A stretch of DNA of 37,501 nt from Chloroflexi bacterium HGW-Chloroflexi-1 (GTDB taxonomy: Bacteria; Chloroflexota; Anaerolineae; CG2-30-64-16), in assembly GCA_002842085.1 (NCBI GenBank), contig PHCA01000002.1, positions 1-37,501 of the forward strand, read 5' to 3'. The notes under the pieces were generated by a model that did no database searches, had not been told where the DNA came from, and was given only the letters and a program-made list of their open reading frames with translations. This document shows, in pieces, positions 10,401 to 18,467 of the stretch. Within the stretch, counting starts at the first letter, position 1, and every line of letters begins with the position of its first letter. A program made the position numbers and the translations under genes.

Positions 10401-11221
10401 AGGATGGGATCGTACTGCCCAGAAAGGTAGGAAGACAGGTTAGGATCGGTGATGTAGGCATCCCCGCCGGCGTCCGGCTTGAGGCCGTTGTGCTTTAAGC
10501 CGACGCCCGCCTGAGCGGCATACTCGCTGAACAAGCGCCGCTCGCGCCGCTCCAGGTAACGCGGGGCATATTGCAGAAATAGCTGTTTGTGCGGAAACGC
10601 TTCACGGTAGAGGTCGACGGTCCAGTTGACGAAGCGCACCCAGCCGTCACTCGTGAGCCCGGCCGCCTTCAAGCAGGGATCATATTGATCCTCCGCTGGC
10701 GCAGTCTCGCCAAAGATACCCGCAGAAACCTCGACCCATGCCACGCGTGGATCGGCGCCGTAGCGTTGGCCAAAAGCGCGGATCAGCTTAGCGAAGGCCT
10801 CCTTGTAGGAAGGATCCCAGTAGCGCGGAATTTCGACGCCGTCGCACGAGATCACGATAGAGGGGTAAGTGCGCTTAAGATACTCGGGGACACTTGTGCC
10901 ACCGGCGCCGCCATCGTAGGAATTGATCGCGATCCCGGCACGCTTGCCCTGCGCTGAGATGCCCGAAAGCCAGCGATCGACTGCGCGCCAGTTGTAGACA
11001 CCCGCCGCGGTCTCGATGGTGAACCACTGATAGCTCATGTGGCCGCCGATGATCGGGTATTGTGTCGGGTCAACCTTGCTCCAGTCATAAAACACGTAAA
11101 TCCCGTTGGGGCCAATATCGGGGTTAGTGAGCACTTCTGGCTGCGAGGCCAGCCCGACACCGCCCGCGTAAGCCAGCATAAATAACAGGATCAAACCTAG
11201 GAACCGGGGAAATCCTCTCAT
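7454..11221 (-). CDS. Giant secreted protein: TIM-barrel-like glycosidase domain, DNRLRE, CBM9-like and SdrD/Cna-B domains
   Basis: 1255 residues with an N-terminal signal peptide (MRGF then a hydrophobic run ending [10 protein letters not shown]). About 30-400 is a TIM-barrel-like domain with [10 protein letters not shown] and GIFGETAP (near residue 170), the latter Glu being a candidate acid/base. About 400-510 is the beta-sandwich seen in both paralogues ([18 protein letters not shown]). About 514-700 is a DNRLRE/CBM96-type domain ([27 protein letters not shown]). A short TP linker follows, then about 754-960 a CBM9-like module ([19 protein letters not shown]). Next come a long TP linker (about 963-1135) and an SdrD/Cna-B-like domain ([17 protein letters not shown]). 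The C-terminus is [10 protein letters not shown]. There is no strong ribosome site at the ATG. It probably acts outside the cell on carbohydrate; this is inferred from the domains. Confidence 0.86.
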   Translation of the reverse strand: MRGFPRFLGLILLFMLAYAGGVGLASQPEVLTNPDIGPNGIYVFYDWSKVDPTQYPIIGGHMSYQWFTIETAAGVYNWRAVDRWLSGISAQGKRAGIAINSYDGGAGGTSVPEYLKRTYPSIVISCDGVEIPRYWDPSYKEAFAKLIRAFGQRYGADPRVAWVEVSAGIFGETAPAEDQYDPCLKAAGLTSDGWVRFVNWTVDLYREAFPHKQLFLQYAPRYLERRERRLFSEYAAQAGVGLKHNGLKPDAGGDAYITDPNLSSYLSGQYDPILMWGNQVPTAFEGSDVPNFLEGRTGTMWGLYSALDKHVDFLMLDTKIVTSPDRQDLLEFTRKYLGRTPQDTPSAWVALRETEYSGFPDYGNFEFWLYQNDAVPGGKSVPLWKVDATAEGRYARRTGQATGNNDLFFDVDDDYVFGGSNRAVISVTYYDQGTDRWELRYDSTSGQDALAGSVQKRNTRTWQTAVFDLPDAEFAGGLPGGGTRPNSDFRIWNAQDGDEIIHFVDVVVYPGTPKVITLQTGVDGYDGLQDTYLLSWDPDTNNGAKNRLWVGTPGVMYTLLRFDLSAVPRQARVMTATLHLHQYGSSSEPPRGLTLSAHRMLRPWAELASTWDFATASTRWEGPGATGSTDREVIAAGVAYLYQTSGWASVDVTSLVQGWAAEPANNYGLLLKGAAESNVQYYFHASEYTTTSFRPRMEIHYFDAAEPTRTPRPTVTASPTPTVSLTPNPSHTPTPSRTPTPSLTPTPTVMPRSLVSRYVATPPIIDGDLSEWGQTEMVSLHGNSADFVMGQPSPSTDDISADVRSLWDNDWLYFAAHVSDDALWRDSDNIWDDDSVEIALDGANDQVSLQTDDHQFTVAIDGWLTDLGIALPPDAGAAVMRAVQRHPDGYDVELAISTNYLAAGALTEGKIMGFNLGLNDDDDGGKRKGSNDNWLVWEGRNTYNAPADYGKLILGASFNPVTPFPSTTPTPTRTPTTTPMPIDTPTATPTDTPTTTPTNTPTPTDTPTATPTTTPTPTATPTATPTRTPTPTATPTATPTRTPTPTATPTATPTRTPTPTATPTATPTTTPTPTATPTATPTRTPTPTDTPTPTATPTATPTRIPTPTDTPTATPTDTPTTTPTSTATPTDTPTPTSVGRVIGRVWLDLNANGQPDVDEPGVIGVLLVLTRATSADAASEEILAKALTQVNGFFQFAGLTAGRYRVALTEQPDLQPTTPASVIVDVYEGGTVSEAYFGVISGKHRSYLPWILITR
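7815..8330 (-). repeat. Thr/Pro linker with near-identical 42-bp tandem units
   Basis: Within this linker a 42-bp unit (14 codons, of the type [14 protein letters not shown]) repeats almost perfectly. Copies start at 7981, 8023, 8065, 8107, 8149 and 8191 on the plus-strand numbering, and a 60-bp variant starts at 7921. Differences are single bases (CGG/GTC codon swaps giving Arg or Thr). The regular period and low divergence indicate recent slippage or unequal recombination, so linker length should vary between strains. Confidence 0.9.
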
Positions 11222-11255
11222 GAAGGTGGAATTGAACCCTTTCCCGTAACTGCTC

Positions 11256-11559
11256 AGGCATAGAACCCTTGCGAAGGTTTGTGAGCAGATTTCAGGCCGG
11301 AAGTGCCCTCGTCAGCCAAGAATCGCTCTATCGGTAAGGCTATGGCCATTTGAAGCCGGCTTGTACATGGTCTGACCATTGCCATCCAACGTCTCCGATG
11401 GCGCATAACCGTTGATGTACGCCCCAGCAAACCTGCGATGCTCCTGGGGGTATGATCGCGGTTACGGGTCATCGAACGAAACTTAGAGAGCCAGAAAGGC
11501 CGGCCACCCCGCCCCGAACGCTTCTGAACATACAAGACCGGTCCCGGCGAATCTAACAG
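11256..11559 (-). pseudogene. Remnant of a bacterial sugar transferase (undecaprenyl-phosphate glycosyl-1-phosphate transferase, PF02397 type)
   Basis: Reading minus-strand from 11559 gives LLDSPGPVLYVQKRSGRGGR followed by PFWLSKFRSMTRNRD. This is the hallmark 'DSPGPVfy.Q.RvGr.G..F...KFRSM' core of initiating sugar-phosphate transferases. After a frame change at about 11448-11455 the homology goes on as QEHRRFAGAYINGYAPSETL, then MYKPASNGH, matching the 'HreYv..yI.G...vYKl..D' stretch. It then decays into stops around 11320. The hydrophobic N-terminal helix and the C-terminal 'VGPRP' end are absent. The remnant fills most of the 466-bp gap between two secreted-protein genes. No intact copy of this initiating enzyme is in the window. 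Confidence 0.75.
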
Positions 11560-11687
11560 CACATCATCGCAGGGTTGCTCGATCTCAGTATCGATGTATT
11601 GGTATTGTAGCATGCTAGCGTGAAAAAGCCTAGAATACACGAGGCGCGAAGATGAATATTTATCCATGATAGATCGGCCGGGACGCA

Positions 11688-13361
11688 TCATGGGGTGGAG
11701 GTGCCGCTGGGAAGCGTGTACGAAATGGCCAATTGCGGCCGCAGTACCAGTGTACCGTATTCTCGGCTCGCAAATTGAGCTTCCACATTGGCCTTGCTGT
11801 CACCAGCCTGGGCCAAAACAATCAGCCCATAATTACGCGTGGGGTCGCGGACCCACAGGCTGACCAGTTCAGTCACAGCGAAGTCGTACCAACGTTGCCC
11901 ATCCTGAATGCGTTGGGCCGCGGTCCCTGAGACGCTGTGATCCTGGCCTGCTGCCTGCGCACCGGGCAAAGCCCAGGCCTGCCCCGCTGCCGGTTGCTCC
12001 CAGGTGGCCGTAGCCTCCTCCCAGGCACGCAACAGCCCATGCACCCGTCCGCGCAGGTCGGCAGTCGTTGAGACCGGTAAGTACAGTTTGAGTTGTGCGA
12101 CGCCGATCTGGGCATCGATGGGCAGCAGATCGAGATCAAAGCGCAGCACCGGCGCCATCTGGGTGGTGACATTCGGTGGCCGCGCGTGAAACAGCCGCAG
12201 GTAAGGCGCTGCCCCATAGGCGGTATCCGGACGCCAGGCATACAGCGTTGTGTCCGCGCCCCCAAAGTAGCCGTTTACGCCGTGTTGCAGCACCAGACTA
12301 ACAGCCGTCGACGCGGGTGGACTGCGTAAGCTGAGCGGCAGATAGAGATGACGCGGCGTGCCCGTGGGCGACGGGGTGTAGGTCGGTGATGGGGTGTAGG
12401 TCGCCGTGACCGTAGGCGTTGGCGAAGGTGTCAAGGTCGGTGTCGGTGAGGCCTGCACCCCAACCGGGCAAGCCACCCGCAGGGTGAAGGTGCCTGCTGC
12501 GCCCCAGTAGCCATCGACCGCCAGAAAGTAGACACCGGGCTCGGCCGTATAAGTCAGATAGGAATCACCCGCAGCAACACATGACTCCGGATAGGCGTAA
12601 CGCAGCAGGAAGAGATCGATGTCTGCCGAAGCCGACAGTAGGGACACAGAGATGGGTTGACGAGCATCCAGCTCGACTCGGTAAACGATCTCCGGGCCGC
12701 TCTCATCCCACGCGGGACGGCAGCCGTAGCGACGGACGTTGGCCTGGCCGTTGTGGGTGTCCCCTTCGTAGACACCACCGCAATAAGCGCGCTCGGCATC
12801 CTGGACGTTGAGCGTCGGCGGCACAGTCGGGGTGGGGGTGGGGGTGGGCACGAAACGCGCGCCAAAGTCGATGGAAAGCGCAACGCCCGCTGTTACCAGC
12901 ACACCCAGTCTGTCGATCGTGGTCATCTCGTAACCAGGCGGAGGCGCCGCGACCACATTGTAGACGCCGGGAGGCAAGCCGATCAGTCGATAGCTGCCAT
13001 CGGCAGCGCTGGCATCAGTCACCGTGACTTGCCCGCACTGCGCAGAGACGAGCATTCCTACCAGCGGTGGCTCGCCCGGATCTCGGAAGCCGTTGCCATC
13101 CAGGTCGTCCCAGGCGCTACCCATCAGGGTACCCGTGCCAGGGATAGAGGTGGGGGTTGCAGTTTGCAGCGGGATGGCGTACGCGGTATTGGATGTAGAC
13201 ATGAATACGCCGGCCCCAAGACCCCCAAGGAACATGGCCGCAACCAGGCAGATGACCAGGGGCACGGCGCCGAGGCGTCGCGCAGGTGTCAGAGGAGATG
13301 CCTTCTCCATCCGCCCGAAAAGGTGTGACCGGGCCGAACGCAGGTCTCGGGTGGCCGACAT
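11688..13361 (-). CDS. Secreted or membrane-anchored multidomain protein: SdrD/Cna-B, PPC-like and DNRLRE domains
   Basis: 557 residues. The start is the ATG at 13361 because GAGG lies six bases upstream; a longer in-frame start at 13415 has no ribosome site. About 25 polar and basic residues precede one hydrophobic segment (LGAVPLVICLVAAMFLGGLG), either a long signal peptide or an anchor. Next is an SdrD/Cna-B-like domain (WDDLDGNGFRDPGEPPLVG, a probable calcium loop), a TP linker, and a PPC-like beta-sandwich (DIDLFLLRYAYPESC, YTAEPGVYFLAVDGYWG). A second TP linker ends in RHLYLPLSLRS, and a DNRLRE-type domain closes the protein (VTELVSLWVRDPTRNYGLIV). No catalytic domain is visible; a structural or adhesive role is likely. 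It follows the 13470 gene after two strong hairpins. Confidence 0.83.
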   Translation of the reverse strand: MSATRDLRSARSHLFGRMEKASPLTPARRLGAVPLVICLVAAMFLGGLGAGVFMSTSNTAYAIPLQTATPTSIPGTGTLMGSAWDDLDGNGFRDPGEPPLVGMLVSAQCGQVTVTDASAADGSYRLIGLPPGVYNVVAAPPPGYEMTTIDRLGVLVTAGVALSIDFGARFVPTPTPTPTVPPTLNVQDAERAYCGGVYEGDTHNGQANVRRYGCRPAWDESGPEIVYRVELDARQPISVSLLSASADIDLFLLRYAYPESCVAAGDSYLTYTAEPGVYFLAVDGYWGAAGTFTLRVACPVGVQASPTPTLTPSPTPTVTATYTPSPTYTPSPTGTPRHLYLPLSLRSPPASTAVSLVLQHGVNGYFGGADTTLYAWRPDTAYGAAPYLRLFHARPPNVTTQMAPVLRFDLDLLPIDAQIGVAQLKLYLPVSTTADLRGRVHGLLRAWEEATATWEQPAAGQAWALPGAQAAGQDHSVSGTAAQRIQDGQRWYDFAVTELVSLWVRDPTRNYGLIVLAQAGDSKANVEAQFASREYGTLVLRPQLAISYTLPSGTSTP

Positions 13362-13386
13362 TATCACCTCACAGATTCGTGCCCTG

Positions 13387-13446
13387 CTCGGGCGTTGCCA
13401 CCCGAGAAACCACACCCGCCGGGACGAAGAATATCATCCCGGCGGG
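13387..13446 (-). terminator. Two adjacent hairpins after the 13470 gene
   Basis: On the minus strand the first hairpin after the stop at 13470 has perfect 10-bp arms, CCCGCCGGGA and TCCCGGCGGG (13446-13437 with 13424-13415), and a 12-nt loop. A second has 6-bp arms, CTCGGG and CCCGAG (13406-13401 with 13392-13387), and an 8-nt loop. No T-run follows either, so they may be intrinsic terminators of the GC-rich kind, processing or stability elements, or an attenuator ahead of the next gene. Confidence 0.55.
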
Positions 13447-13469
13447 CCAGTGCATGCTCAACCAGTCAC

Positions 13470-16400
13470 TCAAAAGGGACTGACGAGGACGATCGGCAGG
13501 TAGACCTTGCGCTTTTCCGGTGTCGGTGTGAACGTTGCGGTTGGCGTCGCGGTCGATGTTGCAGTCGGCGTCGCGGTTGGCGTCGCGGTCGATGTTGCAG
13601 TTGGCGTCGCGGTCGATGTTGCAGTCGGCGTTGGCGCCGGCTGGTGGCCGACATTGAAGAAGTCACCGCTCAGCGTCTGGTTGGCGTTCACGAAGAAGAT
13701 GGGCCCAAAGCTTGTATTGTGCAGGTAACCGGGCGGCGGGCTCTTTTCGATGAGCTGATATTGGCCCGGCGCCACGGTCGGGAAGCGGAACAGGCCGGAA
13801 GCATCCGAGGTTGCGGTGTAGACCTCCGCGCCCGACTGCTTCAGCGCGAGCACTGCGCCGGCCAGTCCGGGCTCACCCGCGTCCATGCTGCCGTTGCTGT
13901 TGATATCATGGAAGGCCTTACCCTCCACGATGCCCGTGCTGGGGGTGGCTGTCGGTGTCACTGTCGGGGTAGGGGTCTGGGTCGCCGTAGGTGTCACCGT
14001 CGGGGTAGGGGTCGGCGGATTCTGAGCATCCAGCTTCTCTACCTCGACCATGTGTACCCACTCGTTCCCATCATTGGTGTTTGTGGTCGGATCCCGGCTA
14101 TCCAGATAGAAGTCTGCGCCGCCCGTGAGACCATTGGCAAACTTGCCGTCGGTGATGGTGAAGACAGCTTCCTTGCGCAGTTTGGTGTCGGTCTTGGTGA
14201 TTACGCCAGCAGTCTTTTCACTGGTGGCGCCCTGGCTATGGTACTTCAGCGACCACTTGTCGGCGCCGATGTCGAAGTACTTGACCCGAATGGTGGCTTT
14301 GTAGACCTGGTTCAGGACTGGATCCATGTAGCCGTCGTCGATCATGAAGAACATGAACGGGTTATCCTTCGCCGGATCACTGTTCTGATCAGTGCGACGG
14401 ACGATGTAGGCTTCCTTGCCCGACGTCAGAAAGTTCCTGGGCTCATACCATTTGGTGTAATCTGCCAGGTGCGCTGACGTCAACAGGGGGGGCAGGTCCG
14501 GGTTGTACGGCTCGGAATAGCACGGATAGTCCACCCCATACAGGTCCGTGCGGTAGCTGATGTTCGTGGGACAGGCGCCCAGGCCTGACAAAGGCCAGTA
14601 GGCGCTGCTGTTGCTCGGGTTACGCGCGTAACGACTGTCCGCGCCCTTATCGTTGGTCTCGGGCACCGTGCGTCCGCCGGGAATGCCGTCCACCTGGTAC
14701 AGCCAGTAGTTGAAGTTGCCGAGTTGTGGCCACATCCCACCGCCGGTCGCGTAGTAGAGCCCACCGGGACGACAGTTGAGCCGCGTCGGGTTGCGATGCT
14801 CGCGCATCACCGTCCAGACCTGCGGGGCGTTCTGCACGGTCTTACCCAGGTACTGGCCGGCCCAGTCGTAGAACGGTGCATTCTCGGTCAGCGAGCCATC
14901 CGACCAATTACGGATCAACGAGATGTCCGCACGGATGTAGTCTGCGTGCTTCTCTACACCGCCGATCAGCGCCCAATAGGCCAACACTGGCGAACACAGA
15001 TCACTCGGGTAGGACTCGAACGCGATGGGCACCTGGTTATAGTACTTGCGGATCGGGTCGTACTGACCGTCACCGTCGCTACGATACGCCTGCGTCCAGT
15101 CGGGGGCCAGGAAGTTGGCCGAGAGGCCGACAGCGCGCGAAGCTGCGTAATCGGTGGTCTTCTCGCGCTCGTCAACGCTCTTATACACTGGCGAGTATTG
15201 CAGCAACAGGTGCCGATTGGGGCCCTGGCCGGGCACCAGATTGAAGGCCGCAGCGTAGGAATCGGTGACGAAGTTGACGTAGTCAATCCAGCCCTGTTGG
15301 GTCAAGCCGGCATTGGAAACGACATGATCGAAATGGCTGTCGGGATAGTTGTCGCTTTGGGTGGGCTGGTTCTCGCCGTATACGCCGGTACCCATGGCGA
15401 CGAACTGCAAGTCCGTGTTCGTTTTGTAGCGTGCCCCCAGGGCGTTGATAAACGTCTTGTATGCGTTGGAGTATGCAGCTCCCCAATACTTCGGGATCAG
15501 GTGGCGCACGTTAAGTGTGACGGCGTCCACGTAGAACGTCGTCGGATTGGCGGCGTCGGTGACCGAGCGGAAGGCGACGCGCACACTGCGTTCAGTCGCG
15601 AAACTGCTCACATCGAACGTATAGCTCTTCCAGGTGTTATTCGCGTGGGACAGGTTGTTGATGTCCAGTTGAGTTCCACCCAGTTTGTTGTTGCTCGTGT
15701 CCCAGATCTCGACATACAGATGGTCGTTGGGATTGGGGTCGGTGGTCGCAATATGTACACGCGCCGTCACGTACACCGTCTGTGTCGGACTGATGCCCGC
15801 CGGCATGGCGGGGATGCGCTCATCGTTGTGCCAAAGGGTATCGGTAGCGCTGTCTGCACCACCGAGCTGCGCGGCATAGCCGCTGGCGATGCTGTCAGGG
15901 TCGGCCGGCGGATTGGGAATGACCGCGGTGTTGCCCGTCAGGTTCCATACATAGTCGTGGGGCGAGTAGTCAAAGCCGGCGTTATAGCGGGCAGCCTTCC
16001 AGTAGTTAACATAATGTGGGTACTCTGGCCCAAAAGTCGTACACGCGGCGTTTGTGCATTCCTTGGCTGTAGCCGGCAGGACCGCGTCCGGCGTCTTGAT
16101 CACAAAATTCGGGGTCGAGCGGATATCGCCTGACCCGGACCCATCGTAGGTCGTGATCATGATCCCGGTACCGAGGCCCAGCGCTTTGCGTTCAGCGAGC
16201 CAGTCATCGAACCGCGGCCAGTTGTAGGCTCCGCTGGCGGTATTGAGTTCGCTCCAGCCAAAAAAGCGGATACCGCCGTCCACCGGGTACACCGCAGGGT
16301 CGAATCTATAGGCCGAGCCGCCATAATCCAGGTAGTAGATGCCAGGCCTGGCATTGGCGGTATGGATGATGCGCTCGGGATCAGATGCACTACTGGGGTT

Positions 16401-16517
16401 GCCGACGTCCTGCAAACCCGTTGCACTGAGGCTCCCCGGCGCGCTTGCCAGCATGAAGGCTAACAGCATGCAGGCTGTAGCCAACTTGCCAGCCAGAGTC
16501 GTAGGTTTTCTATTCAC
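13470..16517 (-). CDS. Large secreted protein: TIM-barrel-like glycosidase domain with inserted jelly-roll, beta-sandwich, Cna-B-like domain
   Basis: 1015 residues from a GTG at 16517 with AGGAG six bases upstream. A signal peptide is clear (MNRKPTTLAGK then LATACMLLAFMLASAPGS). The TIM-barrel-like domain begins near residue 58 (YNWPRFDDWLAERKALGLG). It is interrupted at about 190-338 by a carbohydrate-binding-like jelly-roll (VYVTARVHIATTDPNPNDHL, FYVDAVTL). It resumes with IPKYWGAAYSNAYKTFI and carries GVYGENQP near 380. A beta-sandwich follows (VKYFDIGADKWSLKYHSQG), then a TP linker and an SdrD/Cna-B-like domain (AFHDINSNGSMDAGEPGLAG). A second TP tract ends in RKVYLPIVLVSPF. It is a paralogue of the 7454 and, more distantly, the 2664 proteins. 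Catalysis on a polysaccharide is inferred. Confidence 0.86.
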   Translation of the reverse strand: MNRKPTTLAGKLATACMLLAFMLASAPGSLSATGLQDVGNPSSASDPERIIHTANARPGIYYLDYGGSAYRFDPAVYPVDGGIRFFGWSELNTASGAYNWPRFDDWLAERKALGLGTGIMITTYDGSGSGDIRSTPNFVIKTPDAVLPATAKECTNAACTTFGPEYPHYVNYWKAARYNAGFDYSPHDYVWNLTGNTAVIPNPPADPDSIASGYAAQLGGADSATDTLWHNDERIPAMPAGISPTQTVYVTARVHIATTDPNPNDHLYVEIWDTSNNKLGGTQLDINNLSHANNTWKSYTFDVSSFATERSVRVAFRSVTDAANPTTFYVDAVTLNVRHLIPKYWGAAYSNAYKTFINALGARYKTNTDLQFVAMGTGVYGENQPTQSDNYPDSHFDHVVSNAGLTQQGWIDYVNFVTDSYAAAFNLVPGQGPNRHLLLQYSPVYKSVDEREKTTDYAASRAVGLSANFLAPDWTQAYRSDGDGQYDPIRKYYNQVPIAFESYPSDLCSPVLAYWALIGGVEKHADYIRADISLIRNWSDGSLTENAPFYDWAGQYLGKTVQNAPQVWTVMREHRNPTRLNCRPGGLYYATGGGMWPQLGNFNYWLYQVDGIPGGRTVPETNDKGADSRYARNPSNSSAYWPLSGLGACPTNISYRTDLYGVDYPCYSEPYNPDLPPLLTSAHLADYTKWYEPRNFLTSGKEAYIVRRTDQNSDPAKDNPFMFFMIDDGYMDPVLNQVYKATIRVKYFDIGADKWSLKYHSQGATSEKTAGVITKTDTKLRKEAVFTITDGKFANGLTGGADFYLDSRDPTTNTNDGNEWVHMVEVEKLDAQNPPTPTPTVTPTATQTPTPTVTPTATPSTGIVEGKAFHDINSNGSMDAGEPGLAGAVLALKQSGAEVYTATSDASGLFRFPTVAPGQYQLIEKSPPPGYLHNTSFGPIFFVNANQTLSGDFFNVGHQPAPTPTATSTATPTATSTATPTATPTATSTATPTATFTPTPEKRKVYLPIVLVSPF

Positions 16518-16826
16518 TGTCTACTCCTGTCTTTCGTTGTTGCCACGTCGAGTCGGTTTCCGTGTACAACACGTACTGGGACACAGCATCACTGCCGCCA
16601 CAAAATCCGACTCGCAGGGACACAAGATTGGGGTTGTTGGGCAGAGGGTCCCTTGATAATTGGACCCATTCGCCGGATGAAAACAACAAACGCAGCTTCC
16701 TATGTATACCGAATCTATGTGAAAAAAGGATGAAAAATACCCCATATGGTCATGACTATTTCTCAAGGAGTACGCGCCAACTCCAGTTTTCTATCATATT
16801 GCGGCCCATCGGCAAAATCGCGCCGT
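16518..16826. other. 309-bp AT-richer intergenic region with two inverted repeats
   Basis: No gene is visible. It separates the methyltransferase gene from the first of the large secreted proteins and must hold the leader of the latter. An 8-bp perfect inverted repeat, CGAGTCGG/CCGACTCG, lies at 16549-16556 and 16607-16614, and GGGTCC/GGACCC lies at 16646-16651 and 16662-16667. On the minus strand there is an AT-rich stretch around 16700-16740 with a TATACAT box, but no convincing -35 at a proper distance, so I do not call a promoter. Confidence 0.5.
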
Positions 16827-17846
16827 TCAGGCCTCTGTCAGTTCGGGTTTGTATCCTCGCACAAGCTCATGGTCCGAAAGGATCGTATCGCTCCGTCGGC
16901 CCAGGAAGAAGTAGCCGGACGCGGCTTTGAGCGCGCCAGGGCGATCGACCAGGAAGCCATCAAAATACTTCCAGAAAAAGGATGTGAGGCTGGCAAAGAG
17001 GCGTACTGCGTGGCGTGCCCATCGTGCGCGCACGAAGCTCAGCAGGAAATAGGTGTAGGACCAAGCCAACGCCATGCCTGGGCCGCAGACCACACCGCTG
17101 TCCACCTCAGCAAATCGACGAAACAGGCGACGATGCCCCCAATAGCTAAACCGCACAAAATCGTAGCGTCCGCCGTGCATCTGTTGCATGAAAGGCGTCT
17201 CGGCATACACCAGACCGCCCGGTCGCAGCACGCGATGCATCTCTTCGACCACGCGATACGGGTCAACGACATGTTCCAATACTGCCTGGGCGATGACTGC
17301 GTCCACGGAGCCGTCTTCTAGCGGGATGTCGTGGCCATCGCAAATCAGCGCCGTGCGCGGCCCAAATGAGATATCGCTCTCAATAAGCGCGATGGCCGGC
17401 CGTTCGAGCAACGCTTCCATGCCCACGCCCAGGACGCTGCCCCCCAGCACCAGGACCCGCGGCGCGGGCGAATCAGACAGCAGCAACTCGGTTAGCCGGC
17501 GATAGTTGGCCTTGCTCTTGACATTTCGGTTGATGCTGGGAGAAATGCGATCCAGCAACTGGCTCCGCCAACTCGGCGCCAGGTTGAAGAACGTCGTGCG
17601 CCGTTCGGTGAAATCAGCAAGGGTGAAGATGCTATTGGCTTCGTGGATAAGGACCGGGACGCCTTCGATGATCGGGTAGCGCGTCGCGCAGGTGGCACGC
17701 TGGCAAACAGCTACTGTGGGGCTGAGCTCCAACCGGGCATGACACACCGGGCAGCGTAGCAGGCCTTGCATGCCAGGCGCTAACTTCAGAGGCCGGTTAT
17801 CAATAGGCAGGGGGAACGGTTCCCCCTGCGTAGCGCGTCGATTCAT
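16827..17846 (-). CDS. Class I SAM-dependent methyltransferase with N-terminal zinc-ribbon (Trm112-like) segment
   Basis: Likely transfers a methyl group from S-adenosylmethionine to a sugar or lipid intermediate of this locus. Numbering from the ATG at 17846 (GGA seven bases upstream), CPVC (32, 35) and CQRATC (48, 53) form a probable zinc ribbon. RYPIIEGVPVLI follows, as in Trm112/YcaR-like segments. The Methyltransf_11 core has motif I as VLVLGGSVLGVG, then DGHDIPLEDGSVDAVIAQAV and LEHVVDPYRVVEEMHRVLRP. An upstream ATG at 17894 adds 16 residues but has poor ribosome-site spacing. The C-terminal hydrophobic stretch (about 265-310) might be membrane-associating. Acceptor unknown. Confidence 0.84.
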   Translation of the reverse strand: MNRRATQGEPFPLPIDNRPLKLAPGMQGLLRCPVCHARLELSPTVAVCQRATCATRYPIIEGVPVLIHEANSIFTLADFTERRTTFFNLAPSWRSQLLDRISPSINRNVKSKANYRRLTELLLSDSPAPRVLVLGGSVLGVGMEALLERPAIALIESDISFGPRTALICDGHDIPLEDGSVDAVIAQAVLEHVVDPYRVVEEMHRVLRPGGLVYAETPFMQQMHGGRYDFVRFSYWGHRRLFRRFAEVDSGVVCGPGMALAWSYTYFLLSFVRARWARHAVRLFASLTSFFWKYFDGFLVDRPGALKAASGYFFLGRRSDTILSDHELVRGYKPELTEA

Positions 17847-17961
17847 CGTGATTCCGTCAAGCCTTCTGGTCTTCCTGCTGTCCGGCGTTCTCATAACCTG
17901 ATCAGCAATTGCGCTCAGCTACTCGAACCAAATGAGCAGACGAGCAAAGCGAAACTCAATT

Positions 17962-17980
17962 ATCGGGCAAATCACCCGAT
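17962..17980 (-). terminator. Small hairpin between acetyltransferase and methyltransferase genes
   Basis: Perfect 6-bp arms ATCGGG/CCCGAT with a 7-nt loop lie 12 bp beyond the acetyltransferase stop (17992). The following sequence (AATTGAGTTTC) is only mildly T-rich, so it is a weak terminator or processing hairpin at best. Confidence 0.35.
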
Positions 17981-17991
17981 TTCGCAAATTC

Positions 17992-18453
17992 TCAGCTACG
18001 CTTGTCCGAAAGCGTACGCACCACCCGAGCCGGTACGCCCGCGACCACCGTCCAGGGCGGCACATCCTGCGTGACCACCGAGCCAGCGCCCACGACAGCC
18101 CCATCGCCAATCGTCACATTCGGCATGACGCTGACCCCCACCCCCAGCCAGGCATCCTGCCGGATAACAATCCGCCCGCGCACCGGGGGGAAGATCGCCG
18201 CCAGCCGCGACCAATTCGGGTCGGAAGCCGTCACCAGGGTGACGCGCGGGGCAATGGCGACGCGGTCGCCGATCACCAACTTCTCGGTAAAGTCTTCCAG
18301 CTCCTCGCAGATAATGAGGTCCTCGCCGATGTAGACGTGATGGCCGATGGTGTAGCCGCAGTGCCGCAGCAGCCACAGGCGCAGACCCAACCCCGGCGCC
18401 AAGCGGGCCGCGGTTTTGAAGAGCTTTCGTCGCCAAACGCGCAACGATGGCAT
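17992..18453 (-). CDS. Left-handed beta-helix O-acetyltransferase (WbbJ/LacA-like)
   Basis: 153 residues. The ATG at 18453 has GGAG eight bases upstream. A GTG at 18471 that overlaps the previous stop (GTGA) is an alternative adding six residues. Hexapeptide repeats cover about 40-150 (TIGHHVYIGEDLIICEEL, IGDRVAIAPRVTLVTAS, VMPNVTIGDGAVVGAGSVV), ending in the usual VVAGVPARVV. The protein is expected to acetylate a sugar hydroxyl of the repeat unit with acetyl-CoA. At the position where relatives often carry the catalytic histidine (TASHP or similar) this protein has TASDP, so activity or mechanism may differ. It follows the FemAB-like gene directly. Confidence 0.84.
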   Translation of the reverse strand: MPSLRVWRRKLFKTAARLAPGLGLRLWLLRHCGYTIGHHVYIGEDLIICEELEDFTEKLVIGDRVAIAPRVTLVTASDPNWSRLAAIFPPVRGRIVIRQDAWLGVGVSVMPNVTIGDGAVVGAGSVVTQDVPPWTVVAGVPARVVRTLSDKRS

Positions 18454-18467
18454 ATGATAGACTCCGC

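Noticed and set aside
11256-11691. A functional 145-residue protein
   Set aside because: Only the middle matches sugar transferases in this frame; the homology moves to another frame, the start lacks a ribosome site, and both ends of the family are absent.
16636-16642. A second attC, because GTTGGGC recurs here
   Set aside because: No RYYYAAC partner at a suitable distance and no long stem between; the flanking inverted repeats do not bring the box into attC order.
16746-17321. 191-codon plus-strand frame opposite the methyltransferase
   Set aside because: No recognisable domain, and the minus strand encodes a clear SAM methyltransferase over most of the same bases.
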